NCBI RefSeq assembly: GCF_023217965.1
Contig: NZ_JALPSC010000001.1
Location: 248,001-312,000 of the forward strand
DNA length: 64,000 bases
DNA from: Prevotella sp. E13-27
GTDB lineage: Bacteria > Bacteroidota > Bacteroidia > Bacteroidales > Bacteroidaceae
Direction: 5' to 3'
The notes under the pieces were generated by a model. The model was not told the DNA's origin and searched no databases. It worked only from the letters and a program-made list of their open reading frames with translations. This document shows, one piece after another, positions 35,244 to 42,874 of the stretch (positions are counted from its first letter, which is position 1; each line of letters begins with the position of its first letter). The translations under genes were made by a program, and so were the position numbers.

Positions 35244-35286
35244 ACTTTAGGTTTGTTAGTTTGATTAGTAAACAAGTAATTCGGTA

Positions 35287-35295
35287 GCAAAAATA
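35287..35295 (-). promoter_or_regulatory. -7 promoter element of the aldA-lutABC operon
   Basis: TATTTTTGC on the minus strand, 44 nt before the aldA start. The gap to RNase H also holds a +strand -7 element (TAATTTTGC, 35460-35468) for the RNase H gene and a small AATAAC/GTTATT hairpin near 35420-35434. Confidence 0.5.
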
Positions 35296-35499
35296 GTAAA
35301 AAAAGTATTATGGCATAAGCCTCAACACTTTTTTTTCGATAATTTAACTACTTCCATGCAAATTGTGACAGGTCAGTCTAAACCATACTACACCTAATAT
35401 AAGTAGGTCGCTACACGGAAATAACATCGTTATTCTTTGCACGATTCAGAAAATATCCCTAATTTTGCAAACAATTTTTGAAAACGCTAAAGAGTAAGC

Positions 35500-35970
35500 A
35501 TGCCAAACGACATACAGAACCCTCCCGATTACAGACACGACACAGTGTTGCCATTGCCCCTTGAAGTGAAGGCCGACGCATGGGCTGTGGATGCCGCATG
35601 CAGCGGAAATCCTGGACCTATGGAATATCAGGCTATAGACTTGCAGACAGGTGCACAGGTGTTTCACTTCGGACCGGTGAAGGGTACGAACAACATAGGT
35701 GAGTTCCTTGCTATCGTTCATGCACTCGCCCTATGTTGGCAGAAAGGTCTGCACGATAAGACTATCTACTCTGATTCCTACAACGCCATACTCTGGGTGT
35801 CAAAACGCCAATGTAAGACAAAGTTAGAGCGTACGCCTCAGACAGAGCAGCTATACCAGATTATCCAGCGTGCTGAGAACTGGCTGCGCACACACGACTA
35901 TCGCAACCCAATCATAAAATGGGAGACCCAGAAGTGGGGCGAGGTGCCTGCTGACTTCGGTAGGAAATAA
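35500..35970 (+). CDS. rnhA: Type 1 ribonuclease H
   Basis: 156 residues. It cuts RNA in RNA-DNA hybrids. The four acidic catalytic positions are visible: Asp in WAVDAACSGNPGPMEY, Glu in NNIGEFLAIVHAL, Asp in IYSDSYNAI, and Asp in GEVPADFGRK. The N-terminus is extended by about 25 residues compared with E. coli RnhA and resembles Bacteroidota RNase HI. Own promoter (35460). Convergent with ribD, with 7 nt between the stops. Confidence 0.93.
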   Translation: MPNDIQNPPDYRHDTVLPLPLEVKADAWAVDAACSGNPGPMEYQAIDLQTGAQVFHFGPVKGTNNIGEFLAIVHALALCWQKGLHDKTIYSDSYNAILWVSKRQCKTKLERTPQTEQLYQIIQRAENWLRTHDYRNPIIKWETQKWGEVPADFGRK

Positions 35971-35977
35971 TCATTCG

Positions 35978-36943
35978 TCAGGGACGCAAGGTGTTCAGGA
36001 AGCGCTGAACAAGATAGCCATCGTATGATGACGAGTCGAAAAGCGATGCCCCACAAGGTATCTGCGGCGCGCGAGTACCCTTACAAATGGTAAAAGGAGC
36101 CGTCTCAACACGAAGCTCATCCCACAGGTTATCATCTATGAATGACTGTAACGTCTTTGCCCCGCCTTCAACAATTAGCGACTGTATGCCGTGAGCATGT
36201 AGCACATCAAGATTCAACGGATGCTGGCGGTCAATAACCAATCGCTTGGGATCAGTACCCACCCAGTTGCGCACATTCAGCTGCGGATGTTCACGCTCAT
36301 TGGTCACACGCCCCACGAGGATGGCATCTTCCTCAGCACGGAGCTTATGTGACAGCATTTTGGTGAAGTCCGATGATATAGCCAGCGCCTTTCCGTTATC
36401 ATCAATCAGGCCATTAGCAGTCTGTGCCCACTTCAAGATGATATATGGACGATGCAGCCTGTGGAAAGTAAAGAAACGACGGTTCAAGGCTTTACACTCT
36501 TCTTCCAGCACGCCAACGGTAACGTCAATGCCAGCATCGCGCAGTTTCTTTATTCCGCGGCCCTGCACTTCAGCAAACTCATCGATGCAACCAACGACAA
36601 CGCGCTTCACACCTTTCTTTATAATAAGGTCGGCGCAGGGCGGTGTCTTGCCGTAATGTGAGCAAGGCTCAAGCGACACATAGATGGTTGACTGCGACAA
36701 CAGATGCTCATCTTCAGGACGCACCGATGCAAAGGCGTTAACCTCAGCATGTCCCTGACCGCAGCGCACATGATAGCCCTCGCCGATTATTTTAGAGGTG
36801 AGAGGTGAGAGGTGAGAGGTGAGAGGTGCAACGATCACTGCTCCTACCATTGGATTTGGTTTTGCGTTCTGCTGACCATTGCGTGCCAACTGAAGGCAGC
36901 GGCGCATATACTGTTCATCGATAGTTCTTGTCGTAGAGTCCAT
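35978..36943 (-). CDS. ribD: Bifunctional riboflavin deaminase-reductase RibD, with repeat-encoded insertion
   Basis: 321 residues from ATG at 36943; the longer open frame would read through tRNA-Phe. The deaminase half carries the zinc site (GQGHAEVNAFA; LEPCSHYGKTPPCADLII), and the reductase half has RPYIILKWAQTANGLID and LIVEGGAKTLQSFID. It makes two steps of riboflavin synthesis. At about residues 39-50 the loop between VGAVIV and KIIGEGYH, normally three or four residues, is filled by APLTSHLSPLTS, encoded by five copies of a heptamer repeat (36794-36826). The insertion is in frame and away from the zinc site, so the enzyme may still work. Confidence 0.94.
   Translation of the reverse strand: MDSTTRTIDEQYMRRCLQLARNGQQNAKPNPMVGAVIVAPLTSHLSPLTSKIIGEGYHVRCGQGHAEVNAFASVRPEDEHLLSQSTIYVSLEPCSHYGKTPPCADLIIKKGVKRVVVGCIDEFAEVQGRGIKKLRDAGIDVTVGVLEEECKALNRRFFTFHRLHRPYIILKWAQTANGLIDDNGKALAISSDFTKMLSHKLRAEEDAILVGRVTNEREHPQLNVRNWVGTDPKRLVIDRQHPLNLDVLHAHGIQSLIVEGGAKTLQSFIDDNLWDELRVETAPFTICKGTRAPQIPCGASLFDSSSYDGYLVQRFLNTLRP
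36794..36826. repeat. Heptamer repeat inside ribD
   Basis: 33 bases of GTGAGAG-type heptamers (CACCTCT on the coding strand) lie within the coding sequence. 33 is a multiple of three, so the frame is kept. The same heptamer is found between genes at 15494 and 58042. Confidence 0.95.
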
Positions 36944-37041
36944 TGTCACAGAATAAAAAGTAATACACTTCAACAAAGAATGGTAATCAAAAAAAGCGCC
37001 AACCTTCGTAACGAAGATTAGCGCTCTACCTTTTGATGTTG

Positions 37042-37114
37042 TGGTACCTCCAGGAATCGAACCGGGGACACACGGATTTTCAGTCCGATGCTCTACCAAC
37101 TGAGCTAAGGCACC
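37042..37114 (-). tRNA. tRNA-Phe (GAA)
   Basis: On the minus strand the acceptor ends GGTGCCT and AGGTACC pair, the D arm is AGCTCAGTTGGTAGAGC, the anticodon loop CTGAAAA carries GAA, and the T arm is GTTCGATTC. CCA is not encoded. It lies 98 nt upstream of the ribD start. Confidence 0.97.
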
Positions 37115-37254
37115 ATCGTTTTGCGGGTGCAAAGGTAGCAAATAATTATCAGAATCCGCACATATTGCAACAAACAGGCCTCTAATTTAACTTTTTTTAC
37201 GAACAAGAAAACAAATTATTAGTCTCTCTACATAACTTATTCATATTTTTTTTC

Positions 37255-37263
37255 TACCTTTGC
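37255..37263 (+). promoter_or_regulatory. -7 promoter element of tRNA-Pro
   Basis: TACCTTTGC, 17 nt before the tRNA. Confidence 0.6.
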
Positions 37264-37280
37264 ATCCGCTTTCGGGCAAT

Positions 37281-37353
37281 CGGGATGTAGCGCAGTTGGT
37301 AGCGCACTACGTTCGGGACGTAGGGGTCGGGCGTTCGAGTCGCCTCATCCCGA
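37281..37353 (+). tRNA. tRNA-Pro (CGG)
   Basis: A full cloverleaf: acceptor CGGGATG/CATCCCG, D arm GCGCAGTTGGTAGCGC, anticodon stem CTACG/CGTAG with loop TTCGGGA (anticodon CGG), T arm GGGCGTTCGAGTCGCC-like. Its last 13 bases plus one recur at 44251-44264, the mark of an integration site. Confidence 0.95.
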
Positions 37354-37354
37354 C
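37341..37354. other. Candidate left attachment site (attL) in the tRNA-Pro 3' end
   Basis: CGCCTCATCCCGAC is repeated exactly at 44251-44264. A tRNA 3' end duplicated several kb away is what tyrosine integrases leave. An inner 23-nt repeat (37492-37514 and 44103-44125) supports it. Confidence 0.55.
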
Positions 37355-37445
37355 AACGCAAGGTTGTCAATCGCAGGAGTTGGCCCTGCGACCGCTTAAA
37401 ACAAGCTGACAATAAGTTCCTGACAGTCAGTACGTTGTAAAGTAT

Positions 37446-37474
37446 GGTGGTCGAGCAATCGGCCACCTTTTCTT
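37446..37474 (+). terminator. Terminator after tRNA-Pro
   Basis: GGTGG-T-CGA pairs with TCG-G-CCACC around GCAA and is followed by a T-rich run. The stretch 37355-37600 otherwise holds only the repeat at 37492 and no credible gene. Confidence 0.65.
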
Positions 37475-37491
37475 TTTGACGTTCACGATAT

Positions 37492-37514
37492 TTTTGGCGT
37501 GTTTTTGGCGTGAT
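37492..37514. repeat. Direct repeat of TTTTGGCGTG, left copy (possible integrase arm sites)
   Basis: Two tandem TTTTTGGCGTG units. The same 23 bases occur at 44103-44125, where a third unit (TATTTGGCGTGAT, 44132-44144) follows. Each pair lies inside the proposed element, about 130 nt from the att core. Confidence 0.75.
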
Positions 37515-37604
37515 TTTCTGTGGCTTGTTATTCTTGCCTACTAGAAAATGAACTATATAGATGGTAAAACTGTTTATTCTTATCACTATTAGAGCGACTC
37601 GTAC

Positions 37605-37853
37605 TTACCATCGTTTCCTAAGAATCCCAAGTATAATCAGCAGATAGCCCGCGAGGCATAGCATCGGGGCGATGACAATTCTGCGGGTTGAGAAGATGGC
37701 AGGGTTGAAAGATTGTTCGTTACTACTTGAACCAGACATTAGGATATAACCTATGAGTATCAGGACGCATGCAATGATGAGGATTCGTTTTCCGGTTAAG
37801 CCAGCGAGTATCAAATGTTTGGCTTTATTGATATTGTTTGTTGTAGTATTCAT
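37605..37853 (-). CDS. DUF3098 small membrane protein
   Basis: 82 residues from ATG at 37853. Two hydrophobic helices frame the conserved segment SFNPAIFSTRRIVIAPMLCLAGYLL, the hallmark of DUF3098, a small inner-membrane protein of unknown function widely kept in Bacteroidota. The start overlaps the 3' end of the DUF2723 gene by 29 nt, so it is likely coupled to it. In many relatives it lies beside uppP and queA instead, so the location here is unusual. Confidence 0.82.
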   Translation of the reverse strand: MNTTTNNINKAKHLILAGLTGKRILIIACVLILIGYILMSGSSSNEQSFNPAIFSTRRIVIAPMLCLAGYLLIILGILRKRW

Positions 37854-40770
37854 ATTGCTTGATGTATTGATGAATAAATTCGGTTCTTTCAAATTGTTCT
37901 GCTACGACAAGTGCCTGTTCCATGGTCTGCATCCATGTGTAGCGGTTATAAAGAGATCCGGCACGACGCGATGATTTAATGGTGTTTATCCAAGAGAGCC
38001 ATTCGTCAGAACGTCGCAGCAGGGTGCTGACAATCTCATCACCATGTTCAGGCTGACGTGCCATATAATAGCAACGGGCCATCGACAATGCGTATTCTGT
38101 ATAGGGCACGTTCTCCTGCGGCATTTCCTTCTGCCACTTATGACATACATTCACGGCTCGTTTCAAGTCACCACGCTGAAGAAGAGAGTCGATAAGTACA
38201 CCCATGATGAGCTGATGTGCATTGGCCATACGCTTGACATCTTCATCCACATAGATTCCCTTTGTGTTCAGACCACCATAGCGGAAGCGGTGCATGATGT
38301 TGTCATAAAGCCTCTCCACATCTATCCTCTGAGTGGTAGCCGTTGGAGAAATGCGATAGGCAAGTCCTTCGAGTACGAGATGGTCGCGCAGGAAGGGCAG
38401 AATGTCGGAACCCATGCTGATGGACATATAGACGGGGCGTTCCCAATTGGCCTGCAACAGCATGTCGAGCACCATCAGCTCGTTCTTGAAGAGACCCTTC
38501 TTGCCCTTCAGCGAGATGGTCGCTGGGCCAATGGTGATGCTGTCAGTATCGATGGGTATATACTCCATCCGGCCCTCCTTGTAGTCTTCGTGGCTCAGGC
38601 TGATGGGCAGGGGTGGCGAGTCATAAGCCTGACGCTTCATCTGGTCGATATACCAGTCAGTCTGCAGGTATTCCATATTAACGACGCGCGTATCGGTGCG
38701 CACACCTTCCACCTCATGGTTATACCAAAGCGGGAATGTGTCGTTATCGCCATTGGTCAGGATGATGGGATGTCCCTCTCGTTGCATGCTGTTGAGATAG
38801 TTGGCACCGAAGTCACGACAGGTATAACGGCCAGAGCGGTCATGGTCATCCCACGTCTGGCTTGCCATCTGGAGGGGAATTAAAAGACAGCCAATGGAAA
38901 CAAGCAGAGCCAGACCCACCCCCAACCCCTCCCTGTGATGGAGGGGAGTATATACCTTCTGAGCGAAATGACAACGGATGATGTAACTACTCCCCTCCCT
39001 CACAGGGAGGGGTCGGGAGAAGGTCTGCCAGATTCCTCCCACTCCCAGTCCTATCCAGATGGCAAAGGCATAGAACGAACCAGCATAGGCGTAGTCACGT
39101 TCACGCGGTTGGAGCGGCGTCTGGTTCAGATAGACCACGATGGCAAGTCCCGTCATCAGGAACAGCAGCATGACAACCAGGAACTGTTGTTTACCTTCGC
39201 GTCCCTTGCGCCATTGCCATAACATTCCCACCAGTCCGAGTATCAGCGGTAATCCATAGAACACGTTACGCCCTTTGTTCTCTTTCAAGTCAGACGGCAG
39301 CTTCGACGTGTCGCAACCTAACAGCCAGTCGTCTATCCATCGGAATCCTGTAATCCAGTTGCCGTGTTCCACCTCTCCGTGCCCCTGAATGTTGTTCTGC
39401 CGCCCCACAAAGTTCCATAGGAAATAACGCCAGTACATAAAGTTGACTTGGTAGGATAGGAAGAAACGCAGATTCTCGGCAGTAGTGGGTACGCCGTCCT
39501 TTTTCTCGACGTTTCCGAGCCAGTCCTCGTAGGCCTTGGCATGTCGTGAGGAGTGCATCCGAGGAAAGTACATATTATTCTTGTACACATAATTAATATC
39601 ATGGCGCACCACCTCGTATTCCTGCTTCGTGGAATCGGCCACAGGGCGATAGACGGCCTTGCCTTCCTTCTGTCTCGGCACCAGGTACTCTCCCTCTGCC
39701 ACACGGTCTATTTCACTGCAATACGCTGGACCATAGAACAGCGGTGTCTTGCCATATTGCTCGCGGTTCAGATAGCTGCCCAAAGAGAAGATGTTATCAG
39801 GCGCATTCTCACACATCGGCGTTTGGGCATTGGCCCTGAAGAAGATGACGCCATAGCTGCTATAGCCGATGAGCATCATGAGCAAGCAGGCCAACGATAG
39901 CTTGACGATTCTTTGTTTCACTTTATAATAGGCAATGACGATTGTTCCTGTCAGCAGTAAGATGTAGCAAATGAGTCCAGTATTGTAAGGGCAACCCAGC
40001 ACATTGGTAAACAGCAGTTCAAACCCTCCGCCAAGTTTCACTACGCCAGGGATGAGACCAAAGAGGATGACGGCTACCAGCAAGCCGCCAGCGATGAGTG
40101 CTTTCAGCATCCCCATCCACGTGACCCGCTTTGCTCGACGGAAATAGACCACAAACGACATGGCGGGCAGACAGAGCAGACAAAGCAGATGAACACCGAT
40201 GGACAATCCTGTAATATAGGCAATCAGGACAATCCATCGAGTACTGCCGGGCTTATCCATCTCGTTCTCCCATTTCAGAATCAGCCAGAACATCAGAGCT
40301 GTCAGAAAACTGGAGAAGGCATAAACTTCTGCCTCGACTGCCGAGAACCAGAACGTGTCGCTGAAGGTGTAGGCTAATGCGCCAACCATGCCGCACGCCT
40401 CAATAGTGATGACCTGCGAAATGCTCATCTCCCTATCACTGATAGTGCAAATCAGTTTCCGGGCGAGGTGAGTCACCGTGAGAAACAGGAAGAATATGCA
40501 GCCCGCACTCAGCAGTGCCGACAGGAGATTGACCATCAGCGCCACATGAGACGGATCACTGGCCAGCTGTGAGAACAGGTTGGCAACTAACATAAAGACT
40601 GGTGCGCCAGGCGGGTGACCAATCTCCAACTTATAGCCACACGCAATGAATTCAGGACAATCCCACAGACTGGCCGTTGGTTCCACAGTCAGTCCATAGA
40701 CAATAGCGGCAATGGCAAAGACAAGCCACGCCATGCAAGTGTTGAGTTTCTTAAATGTTTCTTGTTGCAT
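37825..40770 (-). CDS. DUF2723 membrane protein (GT-C-like), carrying a REPIN insertion
   Basis: 981 residues from ATG at 40770. The N-terminal DUF2723 region (about 10-200: AIAAIVYGLTVEPTASLWDCPEFIACGYKLEIGHPPGAPVFML) has many membrane helices and the acidic residues expected of a GT-C/O-mannosyltransferase-like enzyme; the C-terminal half is soluble and TPR-like (RGDLKRAVNVCHKWQKEMPQE). It probably glycosylates exported proteins or lipids (family inference). Residues about 583-618 (SRPLPVREGSSYI to HHREGLGVG) are encoded by an inverted doublet of a repeat (38916-39022) and break a loop between helices. The reading frame is intact, so it is an in-frame insertion. Confidence 0.88.
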   Translation of the reverse strand: MQQETFKKLNTCMAWLVFAIAAIVYGLTVEPTASLWDCPEFIACGYKLEIGHPPGAPVFMLVANLFSQLASDPSHVALMVNLLSALLSAGCIFFLFLTVTHLARKLICTISDREMSISQVITIEACGMVGALAYTFSDTFWFSAVEAEVYAFSSFLTALMFWLILKWENEMDKPGSTRWIVLIAYITGLSIGVHLLCLLCLPAMSFVVYFRRAKRVTWMGMLKALIAGGLLVAVILFGLIPGVVKLGGGFELLFTNVLGCPYNTGLICYILLLTGTIVIAYYKVKQRIVKLSLACLLMMLIGYSSYGVIFFRANAQTPMCENAPDNIFSLGSYLNREQYGKTPLFYGPAYCSEIDRVAEGEYLVPRQKEGKAVYRPVADSTKQEYEVVRHDINYVYKNNMYFPRMHSSRHAKAYEDWLGNVEKKDGVPTTAENLRFFLSYQVNFMYWRYFLWNFVGRQNNIQGHGEVEHGNWITGFRWIDDWLLGCDTSKLPSDLKENKGRNVFYGLPLILGLVGMLWQWRKGREGKQQFLVVMLLFLMTGLAIVVYLNQTPLQPRERDYAYAGSFYAFAIWIGLGVGGIWQTFSRPLPVREGSSYIIRCHFAQKVYTPLHHREGLGVGLALLVSIGCLLIPLQMASQTWDDHDRSGRYTCRDFGANYLNSMQREGHPIILTNGDNDTFPLWYNHEVEGVRTDTRVVNMEYLQTDWYIDQMKRQAYDSPPLPISLSHEDYKEGRMEYIPIDTDSITIGPATISLKGKKGLFKNELMVLDMLLQANWERPVYMSISMGSDILPFLRDHLVLEGLAYRISPTATTQRIDVERLYDNIMHRFRYGGLNTKGIYVDEDVKRMANAHQLIMGVLIDSLLQRGDLKRAVNVCHKWQKEMPQENVPYTEYALSMARCYYMARQPEHGDEIVSTLLRRSDEWLSWINTIKSSRRAGSLYNRYTWMQTMEQALVVAEQFERTEFIHQYIKQYEYYNKQYQ
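38916..39022. repeat. REPIN-like inverted doublet inside the DUF2723 gene
   Basis: Left arm CCCAACCCCTCCCTGTGA plus TGGAGGGGAGTA (38921-38950). Right arm at 38988-39017 is nearly its reverse complement. Each arm is itself a hairpin (CCCCTCC/GGAGGGG). Two REP units facing each other with a spacer of about 37 bases is the layout of a REPIN. Confidence 0.8.
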
Positions 40771-40798
40771 AATGCTTTGCACGTTTCATTAAACGGCT

Positions 40799-40807
40799 GC
40801 AAAGCTA
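40799..40807 (-). promoter_or_regulatory. -7 promoter element of the DUF2723 gene
   Basis: TAGCTTTGC on the minus strand, about 28 nt before the ATG at 40770. Confidence 0.5.
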
Positions 40808-40866
40808 ACAACAATTATGTAAACATACAGCAAAAACTGTCTGACATTTGTCTGACAGGAACCTAT

Positions 40867-41532
40867 CTATCTGATAGTCAGACCGTATGACTTTCCCCTG
40901 TCTGACTCGATTTTAAGGTCGGAATGTTCTTCTATGATGGGCTTTAGTCGTCGGATGAGGGTGTAAAGCGTCTCGCTGGCATCGGGTTTCTTGGGCCAAA
41001 GCGCATCGCAAATATCTGCTTTCGACAGCTGATGTGTAGGGGACTGCCACAGCATCTCCATCAGCTGCAGCTGCATCGGGGTAAGTTTTACTTCGCAGCC
41101 TTTGGCATTGACGAACCGCCCATCTTGCAGGGCTAAGCCGCCATAAAATCCTAATGCTGACAGCCGCCTATGCTGATACAGGCAGAACAGGCTCCACAAA
41201 AGCACCATCGACCATAGAATCATCGAAGGACGCTGGTCAGAGAGTGACAGAATCGTGGCTGTCGACACTTGCGGACGAGGACGGAATCCTTTCTTGGTGT
41301 CCACCGCCAAAACTGCATTTCCTCTCAACCCCTCTATTTGCAGATGACTGTTGAACACCTGAATAGTGTCAGCACTGATCACGTCCGACTGCTGTTCATC
41401 CAGAGCCTTGGCCAATGCCTGATTCACATCCTCGGTCACCAGATTCTCCGTTGTCTTATAACTCGTCAGGCTCACCATACTCGAAGCGATTATCAGTGCA
41501 AAGAGTACCACTACTGCGTATCTCTGTTTCAT
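40867..41532 (-). CDS. Membrane-anchored winged-helix regulator
   Basis: 221 residues. A first membrane segment (about 7-24), an extracytoplasmic domain of about 75 residues, a second membrane helix (about 103-120; MILWSMVLLWSLFCLYQ) and a C-terminal winged helix of the OmpR/PhoB type (LTPMQLQLMEMLWQSPTHQLSKADICDALW; then ETLYTLIRRLKPII; GKSYGLTI). This is a one-component sensor with no receiver domain. It is similar in plan to ToxR but with the DNA-binding domain last. Its targets are unknown; neighbours are DUF2723 and higBA. Confidence 0.85.
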   Translation of the reverse strand: MKQRYAVVVLFALIIASSMVSLTSYKTTENLVTEDVNQALAKALDEQQSDVISADTIQVFNSHLQIEGLRGNAVLAVDTKKGFRPRPQVSTATILSLSDQRPSMILWSMVLLWSLFCLYQHRRLSALGFYGGLALQDGRFVNAKGCEVKLTPMQLQLMEMLWQSPTHQLSKADICDALWPKKPDASETLYTLIRRLKPIIEEHSDLKIESDRGKSYGLTIR

Positions 41533-41550
41533 AAAATCATATTATTAGTA

Positions 41551-41916
41551 TCAGAATACACATGCCCATCCGAATTTACGGACGAGTTCTTGTAACAGAT
41601 TCCTGTCACGAATAGGGATTGTAACCGAGACAGTCTCTCGCTGGTTATCACGTTCAGCGATATTGGCTGTATCGAGGTCATGCTGTGTCTGCATGTTCAT
41701 CCAAATGTCAGCAGGGATGCCAAGTGCTTTCTCCAAGGCTACAGCCACGTTGAGCGATACCGAACGTTTACCGTTGATGGTCTCGCTGAGTACGGATGCC
41801 TTGATGCCAGTCTCGTCAGCGAGTTGCTTCTGCGTCATACCACGTTCTTTAAGTTCATCCTTAATCATTTCACCAGGATGTGTAGCAATAAATGGGGTTA
41901 GAACTCTCTTACTCAT
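41551..41916 (-). CDS. higA: HigA-type antitoxin
   Basis: 121 residues from ATG at 41916. An XRE helix-turn-helix of the HigA/VapI kind (PFIATHPGEMIKDELKERGM, then TQKQLADETGIKASVLSETINGKR) occupies the first half. It follows the HigB-like toxin gene with an 8-nt overlap, toxin first, which is the usual order for higBA. It would bind the toxin and repress the operon. Confidence 0.9.
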   Translation of the reverse strand: MSKRVLTPFIATHPGEMIKDELKERGMTQKQLADETGIKASVLSETINGKRSVSLNVAVALEKALGIPADIWMNMQTQHDLDTANIAERDNQRETVSVTIPIRDRNLLQELVRKFGWACVF

Positions 41917-42226
41917 AATGCTTGGAAATTTCAAATATCAATGCGTTTACAATTATTCCGCTTTCATCGGGAGAACTATAGAAGAACAGACGGTACTGAT
42001 CGTTAATCCATACAGCATCTACACCATTCAGATCACCTTTCTTCTTCTCATAGTGGAGCGACTTAATAAAGAATAGATCTTCCAGTCGCCGAGCAGCTTT
42101 AAGATAGTTAACCACCTTGATGAATCGTTTCACAATGTCCTTGGACAGCTTCTTATACTGGCTGTCCTTGGTTGTTCCTGTGGTGTACAACTCCTCTAAT
42201 GCCGCATTATCGAATTCAATGTTCAT
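41909..42226 (-). CDS. higB: HigB-type toxin (RelE superfamily)
   Basis: 105 residues. A HigB/RelE-type mRNA interferase that cleaves mRNA on the ribosome. LEDLFFIKSLHYEKKKGDLNGV and WINDQYRLFFYS are the family core. Together with higA it forms a toxin-antitoxin pair, which fits the proposal that this stretch is, or was, mobile. A -7 element (TATCTTTGC, minus strand 42249-42257) precedes it. Confidence 0.9.
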   Translation of the reverse strand: MNIEFDNAALEELYTTGTTKDSQYKKLSKDIVKRFIKVVNYLKAARRLEDLFFIKSLHYEKKKGDLNGVDAVWINDQYRLFFYSSPDESGIIVNALIFEISKHYE

Positions 42227-42248
42227 TGTCTAAATTGATTAAGACGGT

Positions 42249-42257
42249 GCAAAGATA
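42249..42257 (-). promoter_or_regulatory. -7 promoter element of higBA
   Basis: TATCTTTGC on the minus strand, 22 nt before the higB ATG. Confidence 0.55.
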
Positions 42258-42317
42258 ATGATAATTTTCAAGATATTAGCAAATTTGCGAATTTTTTAAG
42301 ATTTCTTGCGAATTATA

Positions 42318-42869
42318 TTAAAAATTCGGTTCTGCATCGCCACGCAGGAAGGTAATCCATCCATCCTTGTCTTTGAAGTAAAATCCTTCGAATCGAAACG
42401 TCGTTTCATCGGCGTAGTCTAAGGTGGCGATATTGGAATAGGCCATGTGTCCGCTATTTGCACCCTCATAGTGGGCATTCAGAAACAGGCAGTTGCGCTT
42501 CTCACCATTTCCCCCTTCCGGGCTGTAGTAACTCAGTTTCCATGTACCTGAGAAAGTTCCTTCCAAAGGCTCCACATTCTCCCAATCGGTGTAGCGTTGC
42601 TCACCGTCGATGGTGACGAGCTTGCGGGTTTGCCATTTGCGCATACCCGACAGTGTGCCGTCGACCTGGAACGTGAGGCGCTCGAAATAACGCTGCGTGT
42701 CGCTGATGTTCTCGTAGTGCCATGTGCCGACCATGAGCGGCCCGTACTGCTCGTTCAACTGAACGGTCTTTTCGTGTGCCTCTGGGTCTGCATATCTTGG
42801 TTCGTCGCTGCCGCAAGAGGCGAATGCGAGGACTACGATCAAGAGAAGGAGAAATTTTGCTTGTTTCAT
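42318..42869 (-). CDS. Lipocalin-like lipoprotein
   Basis: 183 residues. Lipobox FASC (Cys at about 19) after a hydrophobic signal. The body starts with a GTWHYENI strand and shows alternating strands with YFERLTFQVDGTLSG and LEGTFSGTWKLSYY, like lipocalin-type Bacteroidota lipoproteins. No catalytic residue is evident. It lies 5 nt after the carboxypeptidase-like protein gene on the same strand. Confidence 0.75.
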   Translation of the reverse strand: MKQAKFLLLLIVVLAFASCGSDEPRYADPEAHEKTVQLNEQYGPLMVGTWHYENISDTQRYFERLTFQVDGTLSGMRKWQTRKLVTIDGEQRYTDWENVEPLEGTFSGTWKLSYYSPEGGNGEKRNCLFLNAHYEGANSGHMAYSNIATLDYADETTFRFEGFYFKDKDGWITFLRGDAEPNF

Positions 42870-42874
42870 ATTGC

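Noticed and set aside
36944..37141. N-terminal extension of RibD
   Set aside because: It is a translation of tRNA-Phe (ALAQLVEHRTENPCVPG), not protein.
37254..37586. 110-residue ORF on the minus strand over tRNA-Pro
   Set aside because: It reads antisense through the tRNA (RDEATRTPDPYV type) and is a well-known false call.
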